Shown: one piece after another, positions 24,901 to 31,415 of the stretch
How positions within the stretch are numbered: the stretch's first letter is position 1
How the letters are laid out: every line of letters starts with the position of its first letter
Assembly (NCBI GenBank): GCA_013407085.1
Contig: JACCGJ010019016.1
Span: forward strand, 17,005-81,004
DNA: 64,000 bases
Source: Atriophallophorus winterbourni
Taxonomy: Eukaryota; Platyhelminthes; Trematoda; Plagiorchiida; Microphallidae
Direction: 5' to 3'
Notes under the pieces: generated by a model
What the model saw: only the letters and a program-made list of their open reading frames with translations
Told to the model about the DNA's origin: nothing
Databases searched by the model: none
Made by a program: the position numbers and the translations under genes

Positions 24901-27900
24901 GATGCATGACAGTGAAAGCCGCAAGGAAGCTGCCGTGCTGATGTCGCTCTACTCGTTCACGAAACTCGTTTGAATGCATGTTCCATTCGAGGTGTAGGCA
25001 CCTCTTCCCAGTTTGCTTGTGCTTACTCTTCTATAGAAGCCGTAGCAATTTAAGTCCCACCCTTCCCCCATCTTTTAGGATTTTACTTTTTCATGGTTGT
25101 ATGGCAGTTAAGTAGCGGTGTAATGCTGTCTTTGATAATGATGATGACGGTTGTTCATCAAGACCCTAATCGGAGGTTGTGAGGATGTTTGCCTTGTTCA
25201 CAACCCCTTTGAGTGAACAACATTACAAAATAAAATCTTTGTTATATCCGCCTAAATACAATGCTCTAAGTGCAAATGATTGTCAAGTGCTTATTCCACC
25301 CTTATACCGCGCAGAAGCTAATGGAATGTTTGTTGCAGGGTTTTGTTGCAAAACTTTTCGTCCACATTAAACAAACTATTTTCTCAACTTGGCGTAATCA
25401 TATGTACTCTGTTTCGCGCATAAGGTTTCACCAACACCATGCAGACAGTTTCTGTTCTGTACAATTCTCTCCAACATATTTTAGGTCATCCTACCTTTCT
25501 TTGCCTCTTGCGTTCTATTTCAATTCTTGCTGCTTGGTTTGCGTAGCGTGTGGCCTGCCCACTCCTTGATCTCAGTAGATGGGATTTCGGTTGGTATTCA
25601 TTCATCGCTTAATGTTTGACATCTTTTCGGGTCATCTAATTCTGAGAATGCGATGCAAGCACCTGTTAGCAAAGATCCGTAATGGTTTTAGGTACTTTTT
25701 GTGAATGATATCGTTTTTTGTGGTTGCAAGTGGTCATACTTTGCTCACTTAGTGTGATTGTACGGTGCCTAATGAACTTACCTCGCTGTATTTCTTTGCA
25801 ACCAACCAGGCAAGATCAAGAAATCGCTGTTGTCTATTTTCGATCAGGATATTCGCCGTTGCATTTTCCACGTGAAAAGGTGCGTTCGATGTGCTGTCTT
25901 CCACTACATTCCATGATTCCTCGTACTATTCACCAATCGTGTTATTACTATTGCCGTTATTATCAGAATTTATATTATTGACCAGCGATAATTCTGCCCC
26001 GGTTCTTTCCGTAACGATCAGACATGGGAGGTGAAGTATCATTTAGAACGCTCATTGGCGGTCAAGTGCCCTTGCATCCAATACATGTTGGCCAACACGA
26101 AGCTTGTTCAAGCCGCTCTTTCGAAACCAGAAAACTTGGCACGTTTCATCAACCCCGCTAGTGACGTTTACCAACAGGTGCTCGGTACATTTGCTAAGCA
26201 ATTCACATTGAGTGATGTGTTTGGTTTGTCGGACGCTGTCGAGATACAGGAGGCAGTCAATCACTGTTTGAAACACCCGGAACGTTACGTGCTGAAGCCA
26301 CAACGAGAGGGTGGTGGGAATAATTATTTCGACGGTGAGGTTTGTCATTCATACTATTGACTTTAATATTGCTTATTGTTTCTTTGCCATCGCCGATTAC
26401 ATTCTCTATCTTAACTTGAGACATTAACGTCTTCCGCTTTTTGACCCACCGGCTCCATTCCTAGGTCAATTTCAAATCTTAATGTTGTTATCTGGTGCAC
26501 ACACCTGTCTTTTGGTTTCACTTAAGCTCATACAGACGCTTGGTAAGCTATACTAACCGGCTGGTTACTTAACTTTGATGTTGGGACTGTTGCTATTGGG
26601 CTAAGGTCAATGGTGTCACAATGGTTGAAAATAGACGGCTCCACTATTACAATTGATGAATTCTCCTTTTCGTTAACGGCTATTTTCTCCTTTAATGCTT
26701 TGCAGACAATACAAACAATGCATCGAGAGAAAAATTTATGCAATCGGTTAGAGAATTTTTGCTTAACGTTTTGCTTCTGACATGGGATGTGTGTGGAATA
26801 TTACTTTGTTTATTTCCTGTCTTGGATATTACCCTTGGTATCGCGAAGTACGTTACTCAAAAATTGTTCTGACCAATTGCGTACAAATTTCTTTCCATTT
26901 TGTTTACACGATCGGTCTCAAGCACATTCCAAACAATTACGTACAATTTATTTTCCTAGCAAAAATGCGAGTCCTAGCATTAAAATGGAATGTGGGGTGT
27001 TTTGCTTTTCATTGTTGCATGGTTAATGTCTTTTTTCAATGTAGGTTTTCTATTCTTATATTTCATTCTTTCATAGCCATGGATTGTCTTCTGGGTTTTT
27101 ACCTTTGTCGTTTAGATAACCCTTTGCTCTAAAAACATGAATTTTGTGTATGTTATCACTCTTTTGGTATATGAAGATAATGTAAGGGCAATCAACTATT
27201 TTCTTTCGAAGTAAATACGTTTGTGAAAGCAATTAGTGTTCCTAAGTCCGTGTGATTTTATTGTATCACGAGATGTTTTCACGTTGTGTGGATTCAGGCT
27301 TTTGTTGCAAGATGATATTGACGATAATTAATACTGATATACACATTCGCGAGAAGATTGTTGATATTTATCTCCGGGCCACGAACTTGACTGAGTCTTA
27401 AATTTCGCTGTTGCTTGTTCGCTTTCAGTCTCGACAAAAACCACCTGGCGGTATATTGGTCCGTATGCTTTGGTTTCCCATACACTGCATTTTGCGTGAC
27501 CATGTTTTCGTATTTCCCTCGATTTGAGCTTCTACGATGATTTCTTTGAAGAAACGGATATTGTCGTTCAGGACGTGCAGATGAGCTCAGGCTTTATCCT
27601 AGGCTTTTTCGGTCAGGATTCTGTCATTTTGCACTAAATTGCCACTGCTTCGGAATCCACACTTTTTGTATACGAATGCATTTTTGACTAAACGTTTTTG
27701 CTCTATATGCGCGCACATAACTGCCTTTGTTGAGCTCCACCATCTGAATTCTTATATCCATTCCAGCCGAGCTTGTTCGAATGCTAAGTCAGATCACCTC
27801 CACCGATGAACGACGTTCGTATATACTAATGCAACGCCTATACCCTACCGTTGTGGAAAACTATAAATTAGATTCCACTGGCTCCCTACCGCATCCTGAA

Positions 27901-30083
27901 AACATTGTCAGCGAATTGGGAATCTTCGGTACTTTTGTCGCGTGCGTTTGTTACTCGTGTTTGTACTTTGTTTATTTCCGCTTGTGATGCTTGGTTGATC
28001 GCTTGTATTCTCGTCATCTCTATTGGTCTAGAGAACTAATATTCGAGTGTTACACCTCCACTTCAAGCATACACTTACCGTGATATAAAAAATATCCATC
28101 TGTAACAAAACCCTCATTTGTGTGCATTACCACACACACACACACACCACGACCGGTTTCGTGTTGCTTACGATCCGCATACCTTTAAACAGTGCAGGAA
28201 CGGTAAGCAACCTGAGCATGTAAGCCACCGTTGAATAAGTTTGGCACGACCAACCTGTTCAAGGTTAAGCTAAATTGATTTGTCACTGTGAAACTTGACA
28301 TTATTTTGGCCTATGTGAATTCTGTGGCCATGCGAATTCAGGCTGATGATTTCACAGATAGAATGATACACAAAATTAGCAGATTCCGTATTCATATGTC
28401 TGTATATATGCATATTTGACATTTGTTATATCATTTCGGTATATTTCTGTGATATCCACATGAGATTTTAACAAAAATCGCTTCAAATTAATTGATACAA
28501 AAGTTTGAAAATATCAAAATTATACTCTTAAGAACTGTTTATATATAGATAGATTGCGCGTGGGCTAAAATACTGTCAGGTTGCCACGGCCTAAACAGAA
28601 GTGGAAATTGAATTTCCTGTGAGACTCCAGCGTGTTTTCGTTTACAGCTTAGTACAAACGGAAAAACATAGAAAAGTACGAAAATAATCATTCTGGACTA
28701 CAGTTAGAAGATAGTAGCATTTCATACATGTTGAAGCGAGGAAGTTTGATATAACACCTGGCCGTTGATGAGACGAAAGTAAAATTTTATGGCCGTCATG
28801 GCTTGAAACAATTTATTAGGTTTGGATATGAATATTGGGCATTGTGCGGCGTTTCTAGCCTTTGCTACAATTTCGATCTCTATTGCAGCGAGTGTTCATT
28901 TGATGATAACCGCGCAGATTTACGGCTTGGATCAAAAGTTGTATTAGATATGCTAGATAATCTATTTACTGGATATGAGTTACTGGCTCATTTTCGCGAG
29001 CTCGGCTTTCAAGCAACTGGAACTATACACGAAAGCATCCTGACAAATGGCCTTTGATGGAATCGAAAAACGAACATGCAGCTCCAGATTTAATACCGAT
29101 GACGAAATTCTATTGTTTTAAGGTTGTTTGATAATACGCGTGTCACTATTGAAACTAATTATAACACTGTGGAACCTCTTCAACAAGTGAAACGTTATTT
29201 GAAAGGATTTAGAGCAAATTATGCGATTTTACAACCTTCAAAAACTACAGCGCACAAATGAAGTGAACGACGGAGTGCTATCGGTGTTAGCAATGCGGGA
29301 GAGATTGTTTCTCTGAAACGGCCTGTTTAGTGATTCTAAAACTTGTGGAGCATGAAGTTATCATGCGCCTGTGATGTACATCCAGGATCGACCGAGGGGA
29401 GCCTAAAACAGAACAGTATCCTTATTGGTTTCATTCGATTTGGTTGTTCGACTTGTCCGTTAGAATTCTGAATGCATCGATTGGCATGAACATTAGCTAT
29501 CCTTGTAATATTTATACTTATAATTCATAGTAAATTATAATCACTTTTGGATGAGAAATATATGAAATCAATGGGTCCGCTATAATGAACTGTGATACCG
29601 CGCTGATTGATGTGGAAATTATTAGACATGGACCATCAAACCATGTCATTGTGATAATGGAATTATAATAGCCCGAACATTTTAACCAACTAATGAAATT
29701 CATATCTACTCCGGGGATAATTTTAGCTGCTATCACGTTCGGAAGATGCAACAAAAGTGGACGAATTTCGTAACTAGTAACCTCTCTATGTTGAGAGAAC
29801 AAAATTTGCAGGCATGACCTAAGGTACTGATACAATACTTCTTCGTCAAATTGTAGCATGCATTGAGCTGTGCATACATATGTTATGAATGATGTCATTT
29901 TTCAGTCCTATCGTTATCCTTTTGCGGTTTCCGAATCACTTATATCCCATTATTTTTAGCCGCGGAAACGACGTTTTGTTGAACCAAAGTGCAGGGCAAA
30001 TTCTTCGATCTAAGATGGCTAAATCAGCTGAAGGTGGAATTGTGGCAGGCTATGGTTTTTTGGATTCTCCTTTTCTTATATGA
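164..30083 (+). CDS. GSS: Glutathione synthetase gene (3' eight exons; 5' end outside window)
   Basis: This gene encodes eukaryotic glutathione synthetase, a cytosolic homodimeric enzyme of the ATP-grasp fold. It joins gamma-glutamylcysteine to glycine using ATP in the last step of glutathione synthesis. Joining exons 164-397, 428-503, 2254-2529, 4325-4599, 25810-25879, 26022-26334, 27767-27941 and 29960-30083 keeps one frame through every junction and gives about 512 residues plus a stop. Seen in order are FLGLNRSDYM, VEFN with the metal-binding Glu and Asn, NIFDQ, RRLFV, IAVVYFRSGY, LERS..KCP, the glycine-rich nucleotide loop KPQREGGGNN, SYILMQR, SELGIFG, and the C-terminal LRSK and GGIVAG loops. 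All are hallmarks of this family. Human GSS has 474 residues in total; this product is longer, mainly through extra residues in exons 3 and 4. The N-terminal exon or exons are missing. The coding frame is open throughout, so the gene is probably functional despite a 21-kb intron full of transposons. Confidence 0.95.
428..503 (+). CDS. GSS: GSS exon 2 of window
   Basis: A short exon after the acceptor TTTATAG; the 30-base intron before it is unusually small. It encodes HIADHDDYVKHLWDIYSRV and continues to HNK before donor GTAGGT at 504. It aligns with the helix before FLGLNRSDYM in other GSS proteins. An acceptor at 435 (TTGCAG) was considered but breaks the frame. Confidence 0.85.
504..2253 (+). 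other. GSS intron, no gene seen
   Basis: This is an AT-rich intron. Short open frames on both strands show no recognisable domain and no consistent splice partners. It holds a (TA)n-rich tract near its 3' end. I see no transposon coding remnant. Confidence 0.7.
2022..2144. repeat. TA/GATA microsatellite in GSS intron
   Basis: About 120 bases of TA repeats interspersed with GATA and GAGATA units, ending about 110 bases before the exon at 2254. It is a simple repeat and probably length-polymorphic. Confidence 0.95.
2254..2529 (+). CDS. GSS: GSS exon 3 of window
   Basis: The acceptor is TTTGTTTCAG and the donor GTAAGT at 2530. It encodes VIFLGLNRSDYMLDQG, a variable stretch of about 30 residues, then LRQVEFNLMASSFCGLGPR. 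The Glu and Asn of VEFN correspond to Mg/ATP ligands, and NRSDYM lies at the substrate site. The variable stretch is longer than in the human protein. Confidence 0.95.
2646..2943 (+). mobile_element. SINE-like dispersed repeat, copy 1 (internally duplicated)
   Basis: One of about ten related short repeats in the window. It starts at GCACGGATGTGCAATCGTGC and runs to the hallmark 3' end GCCTGGATCAGGCTTGTGC (here one base differs). Other copies end in CATA repeats; this one has little tail. A block of about 75 bases (from CATGCTGAAACACGCTG to CTAGGCCTGGG) is present twice in tandem. I found no convincing tRNA A or B box, so the promoter type is unknown. It lies in the GSS intron 2530-4324. Confidence 0.8.
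3568..3796 (+). mobile_element. SINE-like dispersed repeat, copy 2
   Basis: A diverged, nearly full-length copy of the same repeat. It has the head CGATGTACAATCGTACAG, the middle CAACCTGACAGTATCTTAGC, and a CATACATACAT tail. It lies in the same GSS intron as copy 1. Confidence 0.8.
4325..4599 (+). CDS. GSS: GSS exon 4 of window
   Basis: The acceptor is TCTTGTCAAG and the donor GTGAGT at 4600. It encodes the region with AIGFAHKLYM, ILMIVSSDETNIFDQ and, at the end, SSRRLFV. This is the GSS fold segment between the substrate domain and the central strand. The exon ends after two bases of the Val codon, and the downstream partner exon is 21.2 kb away. Confidence 0.95.
4894..5570 (-). mobile_element. 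SINE-like compound, minus strand (three nested pieces)
   Basis: Three adjoining minus-strand copies. A degenerate 3' half lies at 4894-4981 with its TATGTATG tail on the left. A nearly complete copy covers about 5028-5262, and a further copy covers about 5263-5570. The left boundary of the tandem array (5162) falls inside the second copy. The part from 5162 on recurs at 9124, 13117 and 17066. Confidence 0.8.
5700..6909 (+). mobile_element. RTE-like element 5' leader and endonuclease fragment (unit 1)
   Basis: The leader (about 5700-6258) is homologous to the 5' leader of the minus RTE at about 20705-20250. It contains GCCTTGTGGGTCAGGC and the CTGTCTAGGCATGGGCGACC block. The frame 6259-6909 encodes an AP-endonuclease (EEP family) N-terminal part. 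It shows MNVRTLRQIGQQA, CLSETH, IIATYAPTN and VLSGDMNAGLGR, which are the nicking-endonuclease motifs of non-LTR retrotransposons. The frame stops when it meets the next element at about 6874. The C-terminal endonuclease part, RT and 3' end are absent. Units 2 and 3 repeat it at about 9662-10871 and 13655-14865. Confidence 0.88.
6874..7990 (+). mobile_element. Second non-LTR element: leader and endonuclease fragment (unit 1)
   Basis: From GGTTCCAA at 6874 the sequence is homologous to the leader of the element at 54375. Shared blocks are AGCCTCTGACAACCAAGTCC, GGCGCCTTAAAACCAG and CGAGGAAAAATCCG. The coding part (7517-7798, then 7799-7990 in the next frame, so one frameshift near 7790) carries VDVACLFEVRLPG, HGVAIALS, YAPTLSADQTTKDDFYDQL and FVVGDWYARTG. 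These are the AP-endonuclease core. Asp-Trp replaces the usual Asp-Phe/Met-Asn after GD, so the catalytic Asn is lost. The element is cut by the (TA)n tract at 7991. Copies lie at 10836-11952 and 14830-15947. Confidence 0.85.
7991..9123 (-). mobile_element. Minus RTE 3' fragment with (TA)n tail (unit 1)
   Basis: The reverse-strand frame 9115-8333 encodes the RT core from FNFAIEDVL, with LDYADDIALL (catalytic YADD at 9013-9002) and SKCKVLL-like and TYLGSCI segments. The RTE-type C-terminal region follows with LLYGCESW, RRLARVWW and RLRWLGHVLRM. The frame shifts near 8333 and continues to about 8160. The 3' end is followed by a (TA)n-rich tail (7991-8044). Its upstream half is missing here, but an equivalent continuous RT stands at 18055-20705. 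Equivalents lie at 11953-13116 and 15948-17065. Confidence 0.88.
9124..13116. repeat. Composite tandem array, unit 2 (3993 bp)
   Basis: A near-identical repeat of unit 1, with the same order of parts. It differs by scattered substitutions, a different (TA)n tract (11953-12012) and a short local duplication near 12150-12180 (GGGGTGAA repeated). The RTE endonuclease fragment is 10254-10871, the second endonuclease fragment 11479-11950, and the minus RT fragment 12155-13108. Confidence 0.93.
13117..17065. repeat. Composite tandem array, unit 3 (3949 bp)
   Basis: The third unit. One extra G near 14022, a pure TA tract (15948-15998), and a short deletion plus substitutions in the minus RT part near 16692-16800 distinguish it. 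The RTE endonuclease fragment is 14248-14865, the second endonuclease fragment 15473-15945, and the minus RT fragments 16130-16792 and 16692-17057. Confidence 0.93.
17066..18055. repeat. Composite tandem array, broken unit 4
   Basis: The SINE-like and leader part of the unit is present up to about 17652 and equals 5162-5750 of unit 1. The sequence then jumps to a copy of the minus RT part (17653-18055, equal to about 8740-9123). The roughly 3 kb between is missing. At 18046-18055 the RT part does not stop at the unit junction but runs on as GGGGACAGAGGACAGCC into the rest of a minus RTE. The 17640-18150 stretch carries many 1-2 base indels relative to the other units. Confidence 0.85.
17653..20705 (-). 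mobile_element. RTE-like non-LTR retrotransposon, minus strand
   Basis: It reads right to left. The leader (about 20705-20255) is homologous to 5700-6258. The endonuclease frame 20251-19694 shows LASFNVRTLLQPGQQAG, DICCLSET and AGVGIAL. After a frameshift near 19731, the frame 19731-18940 shows ISAYAPT, MAGDLNARVSRL, QIDHIAIS and SDHALVCATV. After another shift, RT 18918-18145 shows ERWAEHF, KSPGPDDLHPILFK, FKKGARNLCSNHRGISL, EEQAGFRPGRGCVDQ and FLDIRAAFDSVD. RT continues through a noisy stretch to FNFAIEDVL-equivalent sequence near 18055. The endonuclease catalytic residues are present, but the frameshifts make it defective. Its 3' end seems to be the fragment repeated in the array. Confidence 0.88.
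20709..22090 (+). mobile_element. RTE-like RT fragment, plus strand, split by a SINE-like insertion
   Basis: It is 5'-truncated and starts at ACFIDFRAAFDSVDRGCLW. RT motifs follow: GVRQGCPLSPVMFNYVVE and LDYADDIVVLG (YADD at 21024-21035). A frameshift near 21240 leads to RVYQVAIRPVLLYGYETW, RVILGIRY and RLQWFGHVLRK. At about 21740, after LRTVYG, a SINE-like repeat interrupts the frame. Beyond it (21982-22070) the C-terminus resumes with RDWITICNDLASDRRAWAG and a TAA stop. It belongs to an RTE subfamily different from its neighbours and sits head to head with the minus RTE. Confidence 0.87.
21738..21981 (+). mobile_element. SINE-like dispersed repeat, copy inside an RTE ORF
   Basis: A complete-looking copy of about 244 bases. 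The head is GCACGGATGTGCAATCGTGC, the middle CAACCTGACAGTGTCTTAGC, and the end GCCTGGATCAGGCTTGTGC plus a short CATACATAT tail. It separates two halves of one reading frame. TACG is seen on both sides and may be a short target duplication. This copy shows that the repeat is an independent inserting unit and not part of the RTE 3' end. Confidence 0.85.
22100..25150 (+). mobile_element. RTE-like non-LTR retrotransposon, 5'-truncated, with nested inverted insert
   Basis: It starts inside the endonuclease (SSTSFRH, ATWRSPDGSQPSAQIDHIAIS, DSDHALVRCRF). A linker follows, then RT. The RT frame is broken at 22706-23026 by an antisense insert and shifted once near 23450 by an extra T in GAGTTTGGGG. 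The long frame 23413-24696 has FKKGVRSSCSNHRGISLT, EQQAGFRPGRGCVDHIF, FLDFKGAFDSVDRN, GVRQGCPISPFLFNFVID, LDYADDIVLL (YADD at 24019-24030), LLYGCETWTLRKEHI and YRLRWLGHLLRMPD. The 3' part runs to about 25080-25150 and ends near a GATAATGATGATGA run. This is the best preserved RTE RT in the window. Confidence 0.9.
22706..23026 (-). mobile_element. Antisense fragment of RTE 3' end nested in RTE
   Basis: These 321 bases are the reverse complement of the same family's 3' region (compare 24758-25080), with a few differences. A 45-base direct repeat starting GTCGAAGAAATGGAAATAGC flanks them at 22661-22705 and 23027-23071. Removing the insert and one repeat restores the RT frame (NVRKL then QLIRSTGS). 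It is best read as a severely 5'-truncated copy inserted in opposite orientation, with a long target-site duplication. Confidence 0.85.
25151..25809 (+). other. 3' end of the large GSS intron, no gene seen
   Basis: AT-rich sequence with short open frames but no recognised domain. It ends at the acceptor ACCAACCAG of the exon at 25810. Confidence 0.7.
25810..25879 (+). CDS. GSS: GSS exon 5 of window
   Basis: A 70-base exon between acceptor ACCAACCAG and donor GTGCGT. It completes the split Val codon and encodes DQEIAVVYFRSGYSPLHF, the strongly conserved GSS motif around the substrate-binding Arg. It is the first coding sequence after the transposon-filled intron. Confidence 0.95.
26022..26334 (+). 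CDS. GSS: GSS exon 6 of window (ATP-grasp loop)
   Basis: The acceptor is AACGATCAG and the donor GTGAGG at 26335. It encodes TWEVKYHLERS, KCPCIQYMLANTKLVQ, and near the end YVLKPQREGGGNN, the glycine-rich ATP-binding loop with catalytic Lys, Glu and Asn. It ends one base into a Gly codon, matching the phase of the next exon. Confidence 0.97.
26335..27766 (+). other. GSS intron, no gene seen
   Basis: An AT-rich intron of 1432 bases. Several short hydrophobic open frames (for example 26782-27132) have no family signature or splice context. I saw no repeat shared with the rest of the window. Confidence 0.7.
27767..27941 (+). CDS. GSS: GSS exon 7 of window
   Basis: The acceptor is TATCCATTCCAG and the donor GTGCGT at 27942. 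It encodes ELVRMLSQI, ERRSYILMQRLYP and NIVSELGIFGTFV. SYILM and SELGIFG are family hallmarks lining the nucleotide site. Phases match on both sides. Confidence 0.96.
27942..28551 (+). other. GSS intron, 5' part
   Basis: AT-rich, with a short (CA)n tract at 28132-28147. No gene or recognisable element was seen before the repeat fragment at 28552. Confidence 0.7.
28552..28655 (-). mobile_element. SINE-like repeat fragment
   Basis: A partial minus-strand copy. GCGTGGGCTAAAATACTGTC and AGGTTGCCACGGCCTAAACA match the middle of the family, and GAGACTCCAGCGTGTTTTC matches the part nearer the head. Both ends are missing. Confidence 0.7.
28764..29262 (+). pseudogene. piggyBac-like transposase fragment
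   Basis: Frame 28764-29057 encodes VDETKVKFYGRHGLKQFI, RFGYEYWALCG, VVLDMLDNLFTGYELL and LGFQATGTIHE. These match the DDE core of piggyBac transposases (VDE..I.FKGRHSLKQYI, LDNFFTSYDLL, GTIR). After frame changes, LMESKNE and then NTVEPLQQVKRYLKGFRA continue the family pattern to about 29262. The catalytic Asp of VDE and that of LDN are visible. The N-terminus and zinc-binding C-terminus are absent, and no terminal repeats were found, so this is a dead fragment within a GSS intron. Confidence 0.85.
29263..29959 (+). other. GSS last intron, 3' part, with a short retroelement relic
   Basis: At 29290-29400 GCGGGAGAGATTGTTTCTCT and the following GTGATGTACATCCAGGATCG resemble the zinc-finger 3' end of the element at 54375-58372. 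This indicates a short 3' relic of that family. The rest is AT-rich with no supported gene. It ends at the acceptor before 29960. Confidence 0.6.
29960..30083 (+). CDS. GSS: GSS terminal exon
   Basis: The acceptor is CCCATTATTTTTAG. It encodes RGNDVLLNQSAGQILRSK followed by EGGIVAGYGFLDSPF and a TGA at 30081-30083. LRSK and the Gly/Ala loop close over the active site in known GSS structures. The ending aligns with the natural C-terminus of the family, so the gene is complete at this end. A candidate AATAAA signal lies at 30567-30572. Confidence 0.95.
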
Positions 30084-31260
30084 TTGTGTGGTAATTTGTC
30101 TCATTTTTCAATAGCAGCAGTTGCGCTTGTTTTGATTGTCTTCGATTGCGTAATGAACAATATATAGAATATATATTCGATTCGGTCTTTTTCATTTTTT
30201 ATATTTAGGCAGGGTTTTCTTCGCATGCAGGCAAACACGAGTCACTATCATTGACGATTCATCTCGATTACGTCATCTTATACTTGGTCATTTTTACGTA
30301 TTCCAACACAGTTCTCGTAACCAGCTGCAAGTTGATTTGTCAGTTTCGTCTCACTCCGCTCCATCGTGTTGCTCTTTGTTCACAGCCTTTCCCATACTTT
30401 TTGCAGTGGTACTCCTACTCTGTTCAATCACGTGCCCACGCACATAGACGGTTTAAACCCAGGGCTTGGACAAAAAATCTGCAATTACATGCGTTGCTTT
30501 TAAAACATTTTCGTGCTTGAGATTGATTAAGCCAAGCGGGCCGTCACCTACACCATTAATTGTTCAAATAAAAATGTACAACAAATAGAAGACCTGAATA
30601 AGCGACGTATTCAATAACGCTACCTTACCAACAGGCATTCGTTCCTCCTATCACTTGATTAAATTATGCTGCTACTGCACCACTGACGACAAAATAATTT
30701 CTTTCCAATGACGTATACTATTATGTTGCGTTTAGTTTTAAATTAAACATCTACGAGGGTATTAATTGAATGTCACTTGTTTGTCCGTCAAATTATCATC
30801 GTTTCGTGTACCTGGTAAAAGCCACATCCAATCAGTGCCACACAGACCATCATCATCTAAGACACCATCTCACTGAGGACATGTTGCTGTTGAAAGGCAA
30901 AGCCGGGTTAGACGTTACAACTCAATATAACGAGAATTTCGCATTAGTCAATTTTACTTTAATTTTAATGTGTCGCGTCTTCAGAAACCAACTCGCGATA
31001 ATAATGAGACTGTCAGGAATAGTATTACATATCTATTTAGCTTGAAATGCTCGTTAAAATGCATTTCATATTACGGCTAACTAAAGCCTCAAATGACTAA
31101 TCTGAATATTGAGACAACTCCCAGAAGAAAATTTCAAATATTTTTACTAAGTTGAACATGTACTTAAAAAACCAATGATATGACAGGCGAAATTTTGCGC
31201 GAGTGCGTTATGCGTAAGGTGCGCATTCATCGTAAAAATAAGGAATTTGCTATCAACGTA
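30084..31260. other. GSS 3' flank between convergent GSS and ENY2
   Basis: It holds the GSS 3' untranslated region, with a candidate AATAAA at 30567-30572, and on the other strand presumably the ENY2 3' untranslated region. The open frames at 30251-30520 and 30770-31045 show no domain. The two stop codons are 1.18 kb apart. Confidence 0.6.
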
Positions 31261-31415
31261 TCACAAAGTATCGGTTTCTTTGTTCAAAAAGGCTCGAATT
31301 TCGTCCAGCAGCTTTTGTTTCACGGCATCCGGGACCATCTTGCGACCAACGGGGGTGATTTCTGTCACGAGATCATCCACTGTGAGATTTTCAATTCCAC
31401 GAGCTCGAATTACCT
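31261..31415 (-). CDS. ENY2: ENY2 exon 3
   Basis: The acceptor is CTATTTCAG. It encodes [17 protein letters not shown] and the C-terminal helix [11 protein letters not shown], with the TGA at 31263-31261. The ENY2 signatures TVDDL and ITP.GR..VPD.VK are clear. Confidence 0.92.

Noticed and set aside
26782..27132. 116-codon hydrophobic frame in a GSS intron
   Set aside because: It lies between two verified GSS exons on the same strand, overlaps another equally long frame, and has no family features.
28764..28780. Second hammerhead-like string GTTGATGAGACGAAAG
   Set aside because: The core is GTTGATGA rather than CTGATGA, helix II would have no loop, and the bases are coding sequence of the piggyBac fragment.
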